64,000 bases of DNA, taken from positions 15,068,001 to 15,132,000 of the forward strand of contig NC_079879.1 of the NCBI RefSeq assembly GCF_029227915.1, read 5' to 3'. The translations under genes and the position numbers were made by a program. The stretch comes from Hydractinia symbiolongicarpus. Its lineage: Eukaryota > Cnidaria > Hydrozoa > Anthoathecata > Hydractiniidae. The notes below the pieces were generated by a model that did no database searches, was not told the DNA's origin, and saw nothing but the letters and a program-made list of their open reading frames with translations. This document shows positions 14,254-28,485 of the stretch, one piece after another; the stretch's first letter is position 1; each line of letters starts with the position of its first letter.

Positions 14254-17200
14254 CGATTAAAATAGTTCTACTTCCAAGACAAAACTAAAGGGTGGAACAA
14301 TCTTCATATAAATAATGATTCAAACAACTAAAAAAATAAAACTTTTAGCAAAAAAAATTAATACGTTAAACGATTAAATTAAAATTTTTTAAAAAAATGT
14401 TGGGTTTGTACGTTTAGCAATTACACAACATTTACTTAAAACAAAATTTTATTACTGCAAACTTGTTTAAAAGCCATGACTTATTCATTACTGTTTGTTT
14501 ACTTTTTAAAAAGTATATTTTATTAGATTTATAACAAAAGATATCAACTATGCCGATAGCAAACATCAGAACAGATAAATTCCTAGCGGAAAACGTTATA
14601 CATTGTTAAACGTTACACGTTGTATATATGCATAACACTAGCATATTCAGGGTTCGATAGGGAAATTCTTTAAGCATATGTTAAAGCATATTGCTCAGCC
14701 TTGGTGAATTTTTTTCATGTGTGTTTTTTCTTGTGGTATGGGCATTTTAATTAGACACAGACTTTTCTAATTTCTTGTACACAATAAAAGACCTAATCAA
14801 CACCGCTATACAGTCTGAACTAGCTTTTTATAATTATAACTTTAGCGATGTTTTATACACATTTCTTACAGTTAGCTTTCATGTCCATGCCTAGCTTTCA
14901 CTTTACTCCTTTCTCCAGCAGCATTAATATAAAATAAAAAATCCAATTAAAAATTTCATGATTTAATATAAACATTTTCTCCCTTTGAGTTTTGTTCTAA
15001 GAAATGATTTCATTTTATTCTCTTTTTACAACATTCACATACATTTTATTCCATTAATATTATCTCCCTTATTTCAATTCTAAAACAAATCTTTTATACC
15101 ATGCCTACATATCACAAAACTGAAGCAAACTAAACCAAAACTTAAACTTAACTAAACTAACTTAACCAAAATAAAGCAATGTATACATGGTAAAAGTAAA
15201 TATCAGACATATTGAAAGTTGAAGAGAATTTAAAAAAAAAATCTACAGTCTAAATAGAGATATATTTTCCTTTTTAAAACACGTTTTAAAATATACATTC
15301 TGAATGATTTAGCATTTTTTTATGATTAGGTTCAATGAGACTTAGTATATGCATTTTAAGGAATAAGGGCAATTCCTAAGTAATTCGTGTTCATTTAATA
15401 AGTTTCAGGGAAGTCACGATCATAAGGGATGCATTGCAATACAATCACTGGTACTATATATAATTATGTAGGCTGAGCCAAATGGAGTGGTAGAGGGGAA
15501 GCACAGAAGCAATCGTTAGTTCCAATAAATTTAGAAAACTGATGTATTTTCTTCATGTTAGAAAGAAGGTCCGCTAATGCAGTTAAATGTCTCATTCATG
15601 ACAAATACACAAAAATGGTCATTTTTTAAAAGGTCCTGTAACAAAGTACTGTAAAATATATTTTATTTTACTAAAACCTCTGCCTTACCAAAATATTATT
15701 AAACTCAGGCACAAACATCGTATAATTTTATGATTTTATGACTCTCCACAGTCGGAGAGCATAGAAAAACTTGTTGCTACTTAAATAGTCAAACATACCA
15801 CATTGTTTTTTTAAAAGAAATAATGATATGTTAGGATATCAAAACGCTGACACAGCATTTTGATATCACATTACTTACATAAGTTCGCACTTCACTTGCG
15901 TAATAAGATGAATACGTCCTGTGAACCTTTGACTGAATCTTCTGCTATTGTTTTTTTACAAGTTTTCTATAAGTTAAATCCCTAGTAAAAACCTTTATCT
16001 ATCGTTGTTGTTTCTCACAGTTATGGCAACAAATAAAACAGTATATCATATCATATTCACTGCATCGATTTCTTCCGATTAAATAAATAAATTTTCTCTT
16101 GTGTAGTCAGTTTAACAGCTGCAGGTGAAAAACAAGCTGCAAACATAGTCAATATACTCACGAATTTGTTATTTGGAATTTCAAATGTATAAATACTTTT
16201 ACTCAAAGGTTGTTAATAAGCTGTTACTCTTAAACTGTACAAAACAAATTCATAAAGGAACACGACTTTTCAAAACTTTCTAGCAGAAGAAAACTTATTA
16301 CAAAAGCCTTAAAACGGCATTATTCAGACATCGGTTTATTTTTTAAAACATAAAAACATATAATATTTTACAGTACAGATGTTTTTCGACAATAAAAATC
16401 ATTTAAGGAAAGTGTTGAAAAATATTTTAGTATTACAAAAACAGTTGTATAAAACAAACATATTTTTTATAATTTATCTTCTTTTTACTTTACGCAGATT
16501 TTATATTTTATATATTTTTATCTTTGCAATGAGAAAAATACATTATAGTGAACATATAAAAATGGATAAAATTGGACATGCACAACTTTGTTAATTAATG
16601 TGGCAGTAACCCTTTCGAAATTCTTTTCACATAATTAGATATATACTAGAAGTTATTCTCAACTATATATCCATATTTTTTCTGTTTTACCACTCTTATT
16701 ACGATTTATAGGTATAATACTATTATCTTTCACTAAAAATATCCCGTTTGAATAAAAAATTCCTCTTTAAACCTAAATGTCATGAATAATTAATTATTTG
16801 GTGGATACAGTCCCAGTGCTCCACGATCGTAAAATTATTCAGTATAAGAAATGACGTAATTATTAAAGAGAAACGTTAATAACAACAAAGAAAACGCATA
16901 ACATAGAATTCTATGGCGATCTTTATAGTACTGCACTGCACAAGCTTCAACTTCTGATAGCATATTCTTTTTCCTTTAAAAATGTTTTGAGAATCATGCA
17001 GATATGATATGGTGTGCAGAGATATTTTTACTTTGAATATTTTTCTTTTAACATCGCTTTATGCAATTGTTTGAAAATATGCATAAGTTTGAAAGAGACT
17101 GGTGAAAAATCATGAGGTGGTGAAAAGTTGGGGCTCATAAAATTTGTGAAATTTGAAGAGTAAAATTTCACACTTTTTGTAATAAATAAACACACTGAAA

Positions 17201-18500
17201 TGAACTCCTAGGTTGGATAAGCACCCACCTCCATCGCCAATGAAAAAAATGGGAAATCATAAATTTTATTTTATTTTGATTTATTATTTTTGTGTTAAAA
17301 ATGTAAGAGCTGGGGTTGTAATTTTTGTAGTGTTGTAGTTTTTATAGATATTATAAAATGTATTTAGAAAATCTTCTTATCGACTACCAAATAGTTAATT
17401 TCGTAAACTGTTAAAAATGGCCAGGCTCACCATTACTGTGAGAATATTAATCTTTGTAGCTAATTCTCCTGAAATCTTCTTAAAGCATGTAAATAAAATG
17501 ACATACCAAATAAACAAATCATAAATATTTTGCATTAATTGATAAATGTTTCATACTTGCACTATACATTAGTTTCTCTTAATCTTTACTAGTAGATTTC
17601 TACTTTTGTTTATTATTTAGTTTTTTTCAGTTACGTAATTGACATTGACGTAAAAAAATTCAGTGTGACTTTTTTCAGTAATAATGGGAACCTCTTTTTA
17701 TTACACAGGGTTTTTTTTTTAAAGGAAAATTGTAGTATAAATTAGGGGAAGGCAACTTAATCTCCACGTACCCATATTCATTATACAACATGCCCAAATA
17801 TATATATTTACACTGTTTCTTGAAACCATTTATCCTTTGTTGTCTATCAGCAGTCTAATAAAACTGGACGGAGAAGAAACCAATCATTGTGGAGAAGCAG
17901 TAAAAAGTATGAGCTGTGTACACGTTAACAAATGACGTAAATGTGTGTCAAAAATTTGATCAATTTTTGTATTTACAATCCCCAATTTGTCAACCCCTAT
18001 TAGTTTTTCTACTAGTCCAAGCAACAGGATTTCTTCAAAAACCATAAAATAACAAATTATTACAGAAAAGTGAAGTGTAAAGTTTTGACTTGTGGCTTTA
18101 TCAGTTATTAAAATACTGTTAAAAAATGGCAATTTAAGCTTTATATATGTTTACATTCTGATGTGTTCCATTTTGAGGGTTGAATAAAAAAATTAGGCAT
18201 TGTACATAACAGGAAATGACATAAATATTAGAAAATATGGAAAATTCAAGTTGGTAGTAATAATTTTTTCTTATTGAAGCTTTTGGTTGTAACTGCGGCA
18301 TCATCAGGAAATCAGCATATTTTTTTTAAACAAGACAGGCTTATATATTAGTTTACACTAAGTAATAAATAATCTAACCATATATAGTAGGTGACCATGT
18401 ACAAAATATTCCCAAACTAATAAACAAATAGAGCTAAACTGCAGGTTTTGCTATGTTAATTGTAGTGACAGATGTACAGTTTTTCAGCACTTGTGGTTAT
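14254..18500. other. Long non-coding AT-rich stretch
   Basis: No exon, transposon end or RNA gene could be supported on either strand. The longest open frames (16379-16594, 17884-18132) look like chance frames in AT-rich DNA. Confidence 0.5.
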
Positions 18501-18929
18501 TATACATTATAGGTTTACCTTGTCAATGATGATGCCTGGTGCAGCCTTGCACAGTGGGGGTGGTTTCTACCTATAGACCTGATCTTAAAGGTTGCCAGGG
18601 AAAATAGTCTCGCTTGCCTGCAAAAGAACTGAACCCAGGTCTTAATTAATAATAGCTGCATAAAAAATCCCAACACCTCACACCACACAAGTTCTTCATA
18701 TGTACCTTAAGCTTACAGTTACACACCCTCCCACACGTTTTTACATATTGAGTCTTCTTCACCTAAATTTTTTTAATTTTATATCATCAACACGTCTATG
18801 ATATGAGATACCAATTTAATTTATCACCGTGGTGTAATGCCTCAAGGTATCCCTGACATTTCTTTTGACTCATGTTTTGTCAGGGTTTTCGCCCAGAGGT
18901 AGAAACAACGAGTCTGTAGGTAGCCTTAT

Positions 18930-19205
18930 GTTTATGCGCCTGACGCTCAGGGCATCTCAACTGTAATCATCACGTGAATAGAAAATGTGGCCTGACACTT
19001 AAGGCATATCAATGAGCCTGGCCCATCCGGGCATCTCAATTCTCTCATACACCTGATGCTCAGGGTATGAATGAAAACACCATAATTAGCATGTGTCTGA
19101 TACTCAGGACATGTCGATGCGGCTGACGGTCAGGGCATCTCATCTGTCTCATGCGACAGACGCTCAGGGCATGAAGACGCATATCCTGACGGTGAGGATA
19201 TGCAT
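18930..19205. repeat. Degenerate tandem repeat, CTGACGCTCAGGGCATCTCA core
   Basis: The phrase CTGACGCTCAGGGCAT recurs at irregular spacing of roughly 30-55 bp in variants such as CTGATGCTCAGGGTATG, CTGACGGTCAGGGCATC and CAGACGCTCAGGGCATG. It is GC-richer than its surroundings. No coding frame runs through it. Confidence 0.75.
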
Positions 19206-20063
19206 TTTATATATGTGCATGTGACGAAGCATGAAGGAGGCACCTACATTTCTACCCACTTCCCAAAATTTGTATAAAAAGTCCAACGCATACTGAACAT
19301 GTTGTATCTACTCATTCCAACAGAAATACATTGTTTCCGTCAATTTTGTGTTATTATTCTGGAACTCAAAGCAATTAATTTATCAATAAGATATAACAGG
19401 GATGACACAATGCTCTTATAAAAATTGGACTTCTCCCTATAAACCATCAAACTGTTCTTAGTTTCTTAAAGGAGGTGATGTTACAGTCGGAAGCTTTAAC
19501 AAAAATAATTATTATCAGCTTTAACTTTTCATATTTTCAATAATATATAGCATTATTAATCTTAAATCTTTATACCAATACTCTACTTCCATCTGCTAAT
19601 GTATCTGTGACAAAGAGGCAGGCTGTGTCATATTAGGTGCGCGATCGCACGCGCACCTTTGTACGCTCCTAAAATGTGTTAGACGAGTGAAAAATAACTC
19701 GCCTAAAATATCAATTCATTTCTTAGGTGCGTGAACAATCACGCTCCTAAATAAAACTGTAGCGAGTAATAATTCTTAGAAATCACATTACGGAAAGAAA
19801 AACAAATGCGAGACTGCAAAATTTTTCTTTTAAATAAGGTCACGCGATTTCTAGAATATTAAAGAAGAAAAAGATTTGCGTGTTCGAAAATAAATCGGGA
19901 AAACTCATTGCTCACTTTTTGAATGAACAGGTAAAACCCATTGATCATTTTTTTGAATAAAAAGGTAAAAAAATAGAAGCAGAAATAAAGTTCTTTAGAG
20001 TACAGAATTGCAAGTAGCGTGGAGAGATGGCAACTGTAAAGGGAAATAGTTTGGCCTTAAAAA
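19206..20063. other. Possible solo LTR and palindromic patches
   Basis: A TATA-like TTTGTATAAAAAGTCC (19270) followed by an initiator-like stretch and a GTTACAGTC boundary near 19490 resembles an LTR, but no second LTR or coding region was found. Self-complementary TAGGTGCGCGATCGCACGCG-type sequence at 19634-19760 has relatives at 21050-21170, suggesting the ends of one decayed DNA element. Both calls are tentative. Confidence 0.3.
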
Positions 20064-20210
20064 GACAGCGCAAACGTTGTTAATTTTGTGTGGTGTAAGA
20101 TCTGTGCCAAATTTAAAAAGGAGATACAAAATTGTTCTACGATAAAAGGGACAGCAAAAACCGCAATGCAGGCATATATCGAAGGAACAAGTTTTGTGAC
20201 GAAGTATCAG
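20064..20210 (+). pseudogene. TTF/BED-type zinc-finger fragment (hAT-like)
   Basis: A 49-codon open stretch contains VWCKICAKFKKEIQN and GTAKTAMQAYIEGTSFVTKY, ending at a donor-like CAG|GTACGC. A W-C-x2-C start followed by a spaced basic/aromatic segment is the layout of TTF/BED fingers at the N-terminus of hAT transposases and their host-derived relatives. Its neighbouring frames are closed, so it is a remnant or isolated exon, perhaps the cargo of the element whose ends are suspected at 19.64 and 21.17 kb. Confidence 0.4.
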
Positions 20211-22947
20211 GTACGCATTATTTTTTTATTGGTATGATTACGTCCGCAAAAAAATTGCCGATGTAACTTTGTTGTGAAATTTAAATGCCACAATCAAAAA
20301 CGGTCGGTGCTATTATGAAGAACGTAAGGTATAAAGAACGTTAAAGTCGGCTCCTTTCCTTCATGCTGACACTCTTATGCTCGGCTGGTGCATTACACTG
20401 AGACTCGAATGAAAAACGGAAGACCATTTGGAACTATGCCACAAGTCAGTCCGAACTTCATCATCACAGAGAATACTGCGAGAAGAGTGCGCAGCCATGC
20501 AAGTTAAATATAACCAGAACATGGGAGAGGTTAGGTGTCCTGTAACTTAATACAGCTTTCGGACGAATGTTCTCGTGATGTAATACCAAAGAAAAAACAT
20601 GTTGAATAAAGTTTAAAAATTTTTTAAAAGGGGATAGAGAAATCAAATATGTTTAGTAATAATAATCGAAAAAATTGTATATCGTATTAAAAAGAAGTCC
20701 AGAAGTTCTGTCTCCCACACGACACAGCAGGCAATAAGTCAGCCCTGCCCTCGGTTTTGTGAGAAGAGATGTTCTGCGAAGACTCAAACAATTGAGTCCC
20801 CTGTACAGTTTTGCTTCATGTTAAGCTGTGCCAGTGACAGGCATTTTCGAAGCATGCCACTGACGACTTCCGCGATATACAACCTAATGATGCCCTAAAC
20901 TAATGAATAAATAATTCATTTTTAAACGCGCATGTTTTTCATTCAAATTCCGAACTGTAAGTCATTTTTTTCTTTGATTATTAGTATAGTAAATAATTAC
21001 TTTATACAGAAGACATTTCAGGTGCGCATTATTGAAGTGACTTAAGGTGTTTTGGTGCGTGATTGAAAACGCTGCTCCATTGTTGCAGGAGCGTGCGGAG
21101 GTGCGGGGCGCGATCACGCACCTCAAAAGACCAGGACCGATCAGGCGAGTGATAAAGCACGCACCAAAATGTCTGAAAACATTTTTTAGAAGCGCGACAT
21201 ACCACACGCCTGTGTTTTTTATATGATGCAGCCTGAAGAGGGTGTCTCGTTTGTTAGCCAACAAATTGGCACTGTTTCGATGTTGATACATTAGTTTCTT
21301 TGAGGTCAATAACGCAACAGTTATAAGTAAAAAAAATTGTAGCGCACTTAAAACTTTAAGGCCTAATAACTTGAAAAACGTATGGAAATATCTGACACCT
21401 CCTTTCACATATGAACTAGGACTGGCACAAAAATTAGGTTATTCAGGATACATTATTCATGACTGATACACAGCATCATTAAAAAATTTTTGAAGCCAAA
21501 ATCTCTGTGACTGTTTGTCAAAAGCACATGGTCTTATACATCATCAACCAGGTGGCCCCTAATTATCCATCCAGAAGAAGACGTCAGTTAATTCGCCTCA
21601 ATGTTGTGTGAAATTTACCAATTTTCACTAAAAAACATAATGAATGAGATATTTAAGGATAATTTTTGCATGTTGAACACAGACAAGGGTGTTAGATTTT
21701 AATCATTTTGACTATTGTCGCAAAAAGTTAATTGGTTTAATCGATGTGATATGATTAGCATAGTTAACTAAGCTTTCTTCGAGGATACCTGATTCAGTTT
21801 CTCTCAAATAAAAGTTTAGGCGTAAACAAATCAGAATTCTGACTTTAGAAATAATGTTTGAGACACAGCGTAATTTTTTCCACCTTAACTATTCTGATTT
21901 CCTGGTGGTAAGAAAAAATATGCTGGGTCTCCTGGCTACGATATGATTGGCTAACTTCTATTACTTTCACTCCTCTAAATCTCCCCAACTAATAGATATC
22001 CAAAAAGGATTTTGATCATTTCCCATCGATGACAGATAGCTGTCCAAAACACAGCCTAGAATAAACTTGCTTTTTTGCGGCATGATATTTATATTGTCCA
22101 TAGGATATTTTATGAAAATAACAACAAAATAATTATTTTATTTTCGAACTATCCATTTTCAAAATGGCGGTGTTCGTGGCCAGATATCAAATGTTTTTTC
22201 AGCCCTGATAAGTGTCGTTGGTACATGTGGTATTTGTAACTGTTTCCTAAGTTGAAAAAAATGGACCCTAAGAATGGAAATATAATACATGATATTAAGT
22301 GAAATTTTCTAACAAATGCTTATTGGTTTCTGTCTTACAGCATAAAACTAGCTAGAGTAACTTAAAATATAACACAACTAGTCAATGAGCCCATGGAAAA
22401 TCCAGTGAGGCAGAAAAACAATAAAAAAAGTCAGTAAGATAAAATTTAACGTTAACGTTAGTAATGACCCATTGAGTTGCAAAAAATAATTTATAGAAAA
22501 TAGTTTACCCGTTGCTTCTATTGTGTAGAGCCTGAAACTCTGATCAAAATAATGTATAGGATCATTTGCTTTCGATGAATTGCTAAGGAGATGTAGGGGG
22601 TTAATCAGCAAAGACTCATCAATACACAGATTTGTTTGACAGTTACTTCTATTGTGTAGTGCTTGAAATGCCGATCAAGAAAATGTACAGAATCATGTGA
22701 TTTTAATAATCAGTTGGAGAGATTGAGTTTTAAAGTTTTTGGATGACATCATTAATCAGTTCGTTCCGAAACGAGTGGATTAACCCAGCCCCTAGGAAAT
22801 TGGTCCCATTTTAGTCCTGGTGGTCCCTAGTTACCCACGTTTTGTCGTTTAGCAATGAGGATAAAATATCTCGCTTATTTTTAAGAGAAAATTTTTAAGA
22901 GTGCATGTCACTATTGCCCCTCACAACCACACTAGTTTTCATGTACT
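20211..22947. other. Non-coding stretch with diffuse repeats
   Basis: Holds the GGTGCGTGAT-type palindromic patch at 21050-21170 and a diverged duplication of about 135 bp near 22500-22720 (both copies contain CTTCTATTGTGTAG). The 148-residue minus frame at 20962-21408 reads through the palindromic patch and is rejected as a gene. Confidence 0.45.
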
Positions 22948-23091
22948 TGGTATAGTCGTGGCTGGACTGCTAATAATGGTGTTGTATCAGCTATTGCAGA
23001 TTGTAACTCTCAAGTTTTACATGTTAAACTGAAATCAAGACATTGCAAGCAATGCAGGCCTGCCAGTAAGAAAATAACACCCGAGCAATAA
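22948..23091 (+). pseudogene. Transposase scrap (MULE-like or related)
   Basis: A 47-codon open stretch reads WYSRGWTANNGVVSAIADC and ends with a C-x2-C pair (HCKQC). A W-x-x-RG(W/F)-x(5)-G-x-V pattern followed by a Cys-x2-Cys is found in a transposase-like family common in invertebrates that I associate with Mutator-like elements; the assignment rests on memory. No flanking frames or termini were found. Confidence 0.35.
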
Positions 23092-23989
23092 ATCGCTTCC
23101 CCAAGGTTACAATAATCTAAATTGGGCGAGCAATCTGAATAAATAGAATAAACGTTTATAAACGCATATTTTATCACAAAGTCTTTTTTATTTATATATT
23201 TTATTTTATCTTTTTTTATATATTTTGGTTCTTTTTACTGTAAATAATAAGAAAGAACATTGATTTCCATGTAAGATGAATCGATATTGCTTAGCCGGAA
23301 AAACTTTTTTTGAAAATGGGGGAGCAATTATTGGCTTAGCTAGTTTCTTCTTATTTCTCAGAATTTGGTGAGCCTTTACGTTAGCAAGAGCAATTGCACT
23401 GCTATTTCAGAGAAAAGGGGAAATGGACTGATTCAAAATACTGAATCAGTCAAATCAGACAACCATTTTCGTCTATTATCTCATTTTCTTTTAATTTTTC
23501 ACTCCTTTTTTTAATTGTTATTTTACCCATGTTGTTATGATCAAAGTGCAGAAGTGAGTAGGCATGCGTGCATCATACATACTATGGCAACTAATTAATT
23601 ATACACAAAATAAGGAACTTTTAAAACAACCTTTGAAACTCTTTTTCACAGACTTCATTTTTTCAGAGAGTACACAATATGTTTACAAAATGATAAAAGA
23701 TGTGAGGTGGAGGGTGAATATTTTTTGTAATGGAATGATATATTATGCCAGTAGGACTCGGGACCCTGTAAAATACTGACCGAACTATCTTCAGTATGTT
23801 TTTTGTCACCCTGTTGCTATTACAGAGTTCCAATAGAGAGTTCCAATAAAGGTAATTGCAGGTACTGCTTGTGGATAATTATTATTAAAATTATTAATTA
23901 TGCACAATTACAGTATCTTTATCTTTCACACCTTGGAAGAAAGAAAGGTTCATCTGTTTAGATAGCGCTGCAATAGTGAGGAAAAATAA

Positions 23990-24256
23990 ATGATGAAAAG
24001 AAAGATACACGCTAATGGAAATTGTGTTTTTAAGTATTTTGAGTCTCATATTTTTATAACAGATGGTCTTTTGAAGAGTATAGCAATACCACCAGGTGCA
24101 AACAGTCTACCCAAATTTGATGTGAACGAAATTTCCCGGGAACAAGAAATGGGAAGAGGATCATTCCCTACTGTTTACCATGTAGCACATAAAGGCCACA
24201 ACATAGCTAGGAAGGAGAAGTGTAAAGAGTGGGATAAAACATACAAAAGTTTGTGA
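23990..24256 (+). pseudogene. Protein-kinase N-lobe fragment
   Basis: The 88-residue frame ends with a glycine-rich-loop-like segment (GRGSFPTVYHVAHKGHNIARK), matching the G-x-G-x-x-x-x-V pattern and a VAIK-like lysine, and then stops. No catalytic loop (HRD) or DFG follows. The third loop glycine position is Pro. It is best read as a broken kinase-derived copy rather than a working gene. Confidence 0.5.
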
Positions 24257-24659
24257 AGGAAGCTATGATGATGGGGCTAAAACATAAAATATTTAAACTT
24301 CAAAAATTATAAAATAAGAGGAAATTTAAAGGGAACTCGAGGTATAACATGATGTTGGACTTATATTATAGAGCTTAAAAACTTAGCTAACAAGTCTTTT
24401 TAAATTTTTTAAAAAACTCTTTTCGTTCTCAAGATATTCACATTTAAAGAATTTCAGATTTAATTATGCTGCATGAATTACTATGTCATATTTCAGTAAC
24501 AAAAAAATTGTACATTTTCTTTCATCAGTAATTTTAGACCTGTTTTAGACCTAGATCTTTTTTTATCACAGCTTATATTGTGTATATTTTTTATTAAGAA
24601 AAACAAGCTGTTGACTTTCGGTATTTATTTTGATCTGATTTTTACACATTTGCAAATAT

Positions 24660-24752
24660 TGAGTCCCGAGTCTCAAGTCCTGAGTCTCAAATCCCAAATC
24701 CAGAAACCGGGTCCCGAGTCCCGACCAGGGGTCCCAGGTCCCGAGTCCCACT
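24660..24752. repeat. Short GTCCCGAGTC minisatellite
   Basis: About nine degenerate copies of a 10-bp word close to GTCCCGAGTC/GTCTCAAGTC in tandem. Confidence 0.85.
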
Positions 24753-26246
24753 TTTCCGATATGCCATTGTGGAATTTTTTGTTGAATAAGGTGTGAATGT
24801 AAACATTATGATGCTTTTCATATTAAATTTCGAAGTATAATTCAAGAATGCTCCCGAGATAAATGTATAGTGAATACAAAACTATAAAAGAATGTACGAA
24901 AATCTTCAAGTTTTGTAAATGGAGGTAATTTTCTAAAGAAGCGGTCATTTTTTATAGCTTTTTTAAGATCTACGATTTAATTTTTTCACATAATATTTAC
25001 ATTATTGTCTAGATAATTTTATATGCTTTTGGAAAATAATTATGTAAATACCTTTACTTACATTCAATTTTAATTTCACAATGTTTAATACATAGCACTT
25101 CTTTCCCCCACTCACACCTCAATTCTGTCTTTTAGATATTTAATCACATGGTCTGAAAATATTAACAAAAATACACATTTCCGAAATGTCCTTTGATACT
25201 TGTTTCTTTCCATAAATTCTTCCCAACCCAGAAGACATAACACTTATAACAAATGCTCCATTCTAAGTTATTACAGTGTTTGGATTTTTATTGCATTTTC
25301 ATTTCCTTGTTTCGAGAAATCTTATCAAAAAATTTTGATAACAGCACTAGAATTTCATTGTTTTCTTCGAAAATCAAGAGTTAGTTAGGAAGGAAAAATT
25401 TTTTTTATACTCATCAGGGTATTCAAGTGAGTTTGTATTTTCACTGAGCCACAAAGTATCCAGCCAAGCAAAAGAAAAGTGGTGATAATTCAGCATTGCT
25501 GTAGATATCACAAAATATACTCTTACATTTGGAAGAGAAATCATCAGAACCAGACCTTTATGGTACTACTAATTACGACTAACCGCAAAATAATTAGATT
25601 TTTTCTATCCGCGAAGATTAATACCCAGAAAATTTTTCATTTAACCCATGTGATGCGGATCGGTTTGCTTAAGGCGTGAGTATACAAGAAAGGTGTTTTT
25701 TGCGACAATTTTTAACCTCTGATCGTTGGACTCATCATAACTTGCGTTCTACTCAAACTCACGAAATAAAAAAAAATCGTTTTTAGATCAAACATTCCTC
25801 TCCACGCTAGGCGTGCTCTCCACCCCAGAGCCTTTATAGTTTTGTAAAAGAGTTTTGAAACGTAAGAAGTACTCTCTTAAAAAATGAAAACTGTGGAAAA
25901 GAGGTTTAAAGTTTTTTATAGAATTTCTTATACTCCTGCATTAATAATTAGTCACTATGGTAAGACGTAATATTTCAGTAGCACTTTAATTATTACTGAC
26001 TGTTATAGCCAGAACAGATACCTTAGCGTGGCAAAGTAAAACCAAACTCTCTACGAACGATTATTTTTTTAAAAAAAAATTAAAATAATTCTGCATAAAG
26101 TTCTTTGCGAACGATTATTTTTTTAAAAAAAATAATTCTGAATATGTCCTAACATAACAGCAATCAAACGAAAAAATAAAATTTGCATGACTGTTGTTTC
26201 AAAGGACTTTTTATTTGAGACGCAAGTTGTGCATGATTTTTATTTT
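24753..26246. other. Non-coding stretch, nothing supported
   Basis: No exon, RNA gene or element termini recognised. A repeated ACGATTATTTTTTTAAAAAA segment occurs twice near 26060-26130. Confidence 0.5.
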
Positions 26247-26250
26247 AAAG

Positions 26251-26746
26251 GTACAATGGCCCCATGGCTCACTTCTCTTCTTAATTAAAACACTCCTCTT
26301 CTTTGTCAAAGCACTTCCCTTTTTTCTTTCAAAATCTTCTCTTCCGTTTAAAACACTTCTCTTCCAAAGTGTGAAACACTCCTCTTCCATTAACTCAAAA
26401 AATTCCCAGACACAATTCTGGTTCGCAATATTGATTAAGGAGCTGGATTTTGATTACTCCCGTTATGACATGACATACACTGGCTCACAACTATGAAAAA
26501 GATCAAGTATTCTTAGTAATTAACGACTCTCTAAAAATTTTATATGTAGTGGACCATGCTATTCTTATTTTTCTATCGTTCTAAACAAAAGAGCTATTGT
26601 TTGTGCAGAGCAGAGAAATGTTAAGCGCAGAGAAGAGGTGTCATAATACAGAAGAGGAGTGTGACAATACAGAAGAGAACTGTTTAAATTATAGAAGAGA
26701 AGTGTTTTTAAATTGAAAGAGAAGTGAGCCATAGGGGCCATCGTAC
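26251..26746. mobile_element. 496-bp MITE with strand-asymmetric arms
   Basis: Left end GTACAATGGCCCCATGGCTC; the right end is its inverted counterpart (GAGCCATAGGGGCCATCGTAC-like, read in reverse). A 4-bp direct repeat AAAG flanks it (26247-26250, 26747-26750). The left arm is packed with CTCTTC/CACTTC strings on the plus strand and the right arm with GAAGAG/GAAGTG, so a transcript would fold into one long imperfect hairpin. An AAAGGACTTTT..TTGAGACGCA sequence occurs on both sides of the element, so it may sit inside an older duplicated repeat. Superfamily unassigned. Confidence 0.7.
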
Positions 26747-26750
26747 AAAG

Positions 26751-28485
26751 GACTTTTAGTTGAGACGCAGGTTGTGAAAGTTACTGATTATTCAACATGC
26801 CACACATTTGTGTATGATTTTATTTCAAAAGGATATATTTTGGAAGGGAAATAAAAGTAACAAAATATCAAGGTGTGACTATAATAAGTCCATAAAAATT
26901 TATGGAAAAAGTTAAAGAGGAAAGGGAAATCGCCCCTTCCCCTCCAGCATGAATAGGAATACGGTTGGTTACAACCTTTGTAATTTGAGACAGCACACAG
27001 CATTTGCCGATGTAATTACTGACATATTTTCAAAACATGTACCTTCGCATCAGCAATTAATTGATGTGGTAAAATCGCACATAAAAAGTCCCTAGGCCTT
27101 GTGCGATCAGACGTGTGAAAAATAGCTGAAGATAAAATCCTAACGGAAAAAAGCATTTGTTTTTCCAGAGCATAGTTCAGTTGCCTCCTGGGGCAATGCA
27201 CGAACAACAAACTCTTAGTAAAAAATCAGTTAGTTTTGCGCTTCAACTGCATCATTAAAAACAGTTTGTCACCAATGTAATTAAATCATTGCAGAAAAAT
27301 ATATTTAATAAAATGCCGTTTTATCTGCGTTGAACTTTAATATTTATGCAATTAACTATAATTATTTTATTATTTATTTTTCTTTGCTTTTCTCCGGGAA
27401 AAATAATATTTTTTATTTAGGAGGTAGCTAAAAATTTTTTTTGTGTTTTGTTAAGTTTCAAAGTTTAGAAGCTGCCAGAGTATTTTAATAAGTGCGAATA
27501 TAGCCACAGCAGTTATTTGTTGACGCTAAAAATGGCAAATTATGAGGGTTTCGTTGGACATTAATTTATGATGTATGCATTTAAAAGGTTAATCATGGAG
27601 GTGCAGAGCAGGGTTGATGTTTGCGCTACATAATGGAAGAATATCATGAAAACAAGCTTTAATTAGACAGTAATTTCTGTCTCTTTCTGTTTCGTGGGAT
27701 GAATTAAAGTAGTATTCTTTTCTATTGATTTTTTAATATTTTTTAATAGAAAATATATCCATCTACTGAGTAACTTAGGCAACCTCGTCCCCAAGGATTG
27801 TCGAGAACAAGGTTGGCAATAGATTATGGATCAGTAATTTTTACAACCTGCTTGTTGAAATAAATTCTTTTAAATTTGAAATAAAAGAAATCATGCACAC
27901 ACCTGCTGCTAATATATATTTTTTTTGTTTTATTGCTTTACGGCTAATATATCATGTTGAATTATTTTTTAAAAAAAACAACATAAATTATTCGTACAGA
28001 GATCGATGTGGAAAGTTTTTTAACTTTGTTGCGTCAGTATATTAATTGTTTTTGGCTATGAAAGTCATTAATAATAGTGAGTGAAAGTCATTAATTTGTG
28101 AGCATTACTAAAATATTACGTAACTGGGACACGTGCCACTAAAGAGGACTGGAGCTAGTCTGAAATTTTTAACGAACAAGAAGATCGAAGCAGTCATCAA
28201 GGTGTCAGGAAAAACGAATATTTAAAAAACGATATCAGGGGTTACATGAACTTTCAACAAAAAGTGAATATGTCATTGGGAATTTCTTATGAAAATCTTT
28301 CAGGTAAGTCCAACTTGTAAAAGTACCTCAAGATCCCTTTAATGTAATCTCTTAATAAAAATTTTGGATTTTTTTTGTAAAATAATTCTACAAGATATAA
28401 GCTTTAATTCAAGCCTCCATTGAATTCCTAACAACAAGTAAATCAAAAGTTATGATCAAATTTGTAAAAATGAAATTTTATTTAA
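26751..28485. other. Non-coding stretch, nothing supported
   Basis: AT-rich; short open frames at 26788-27210 (minus) show no domain or conserved composition. Confidence 0.5.

Noticed and set aside
20962-21408. 148-residue minus frame
   Set aside because: Runs through palindromic repeat sequence; no domain, poor composition.
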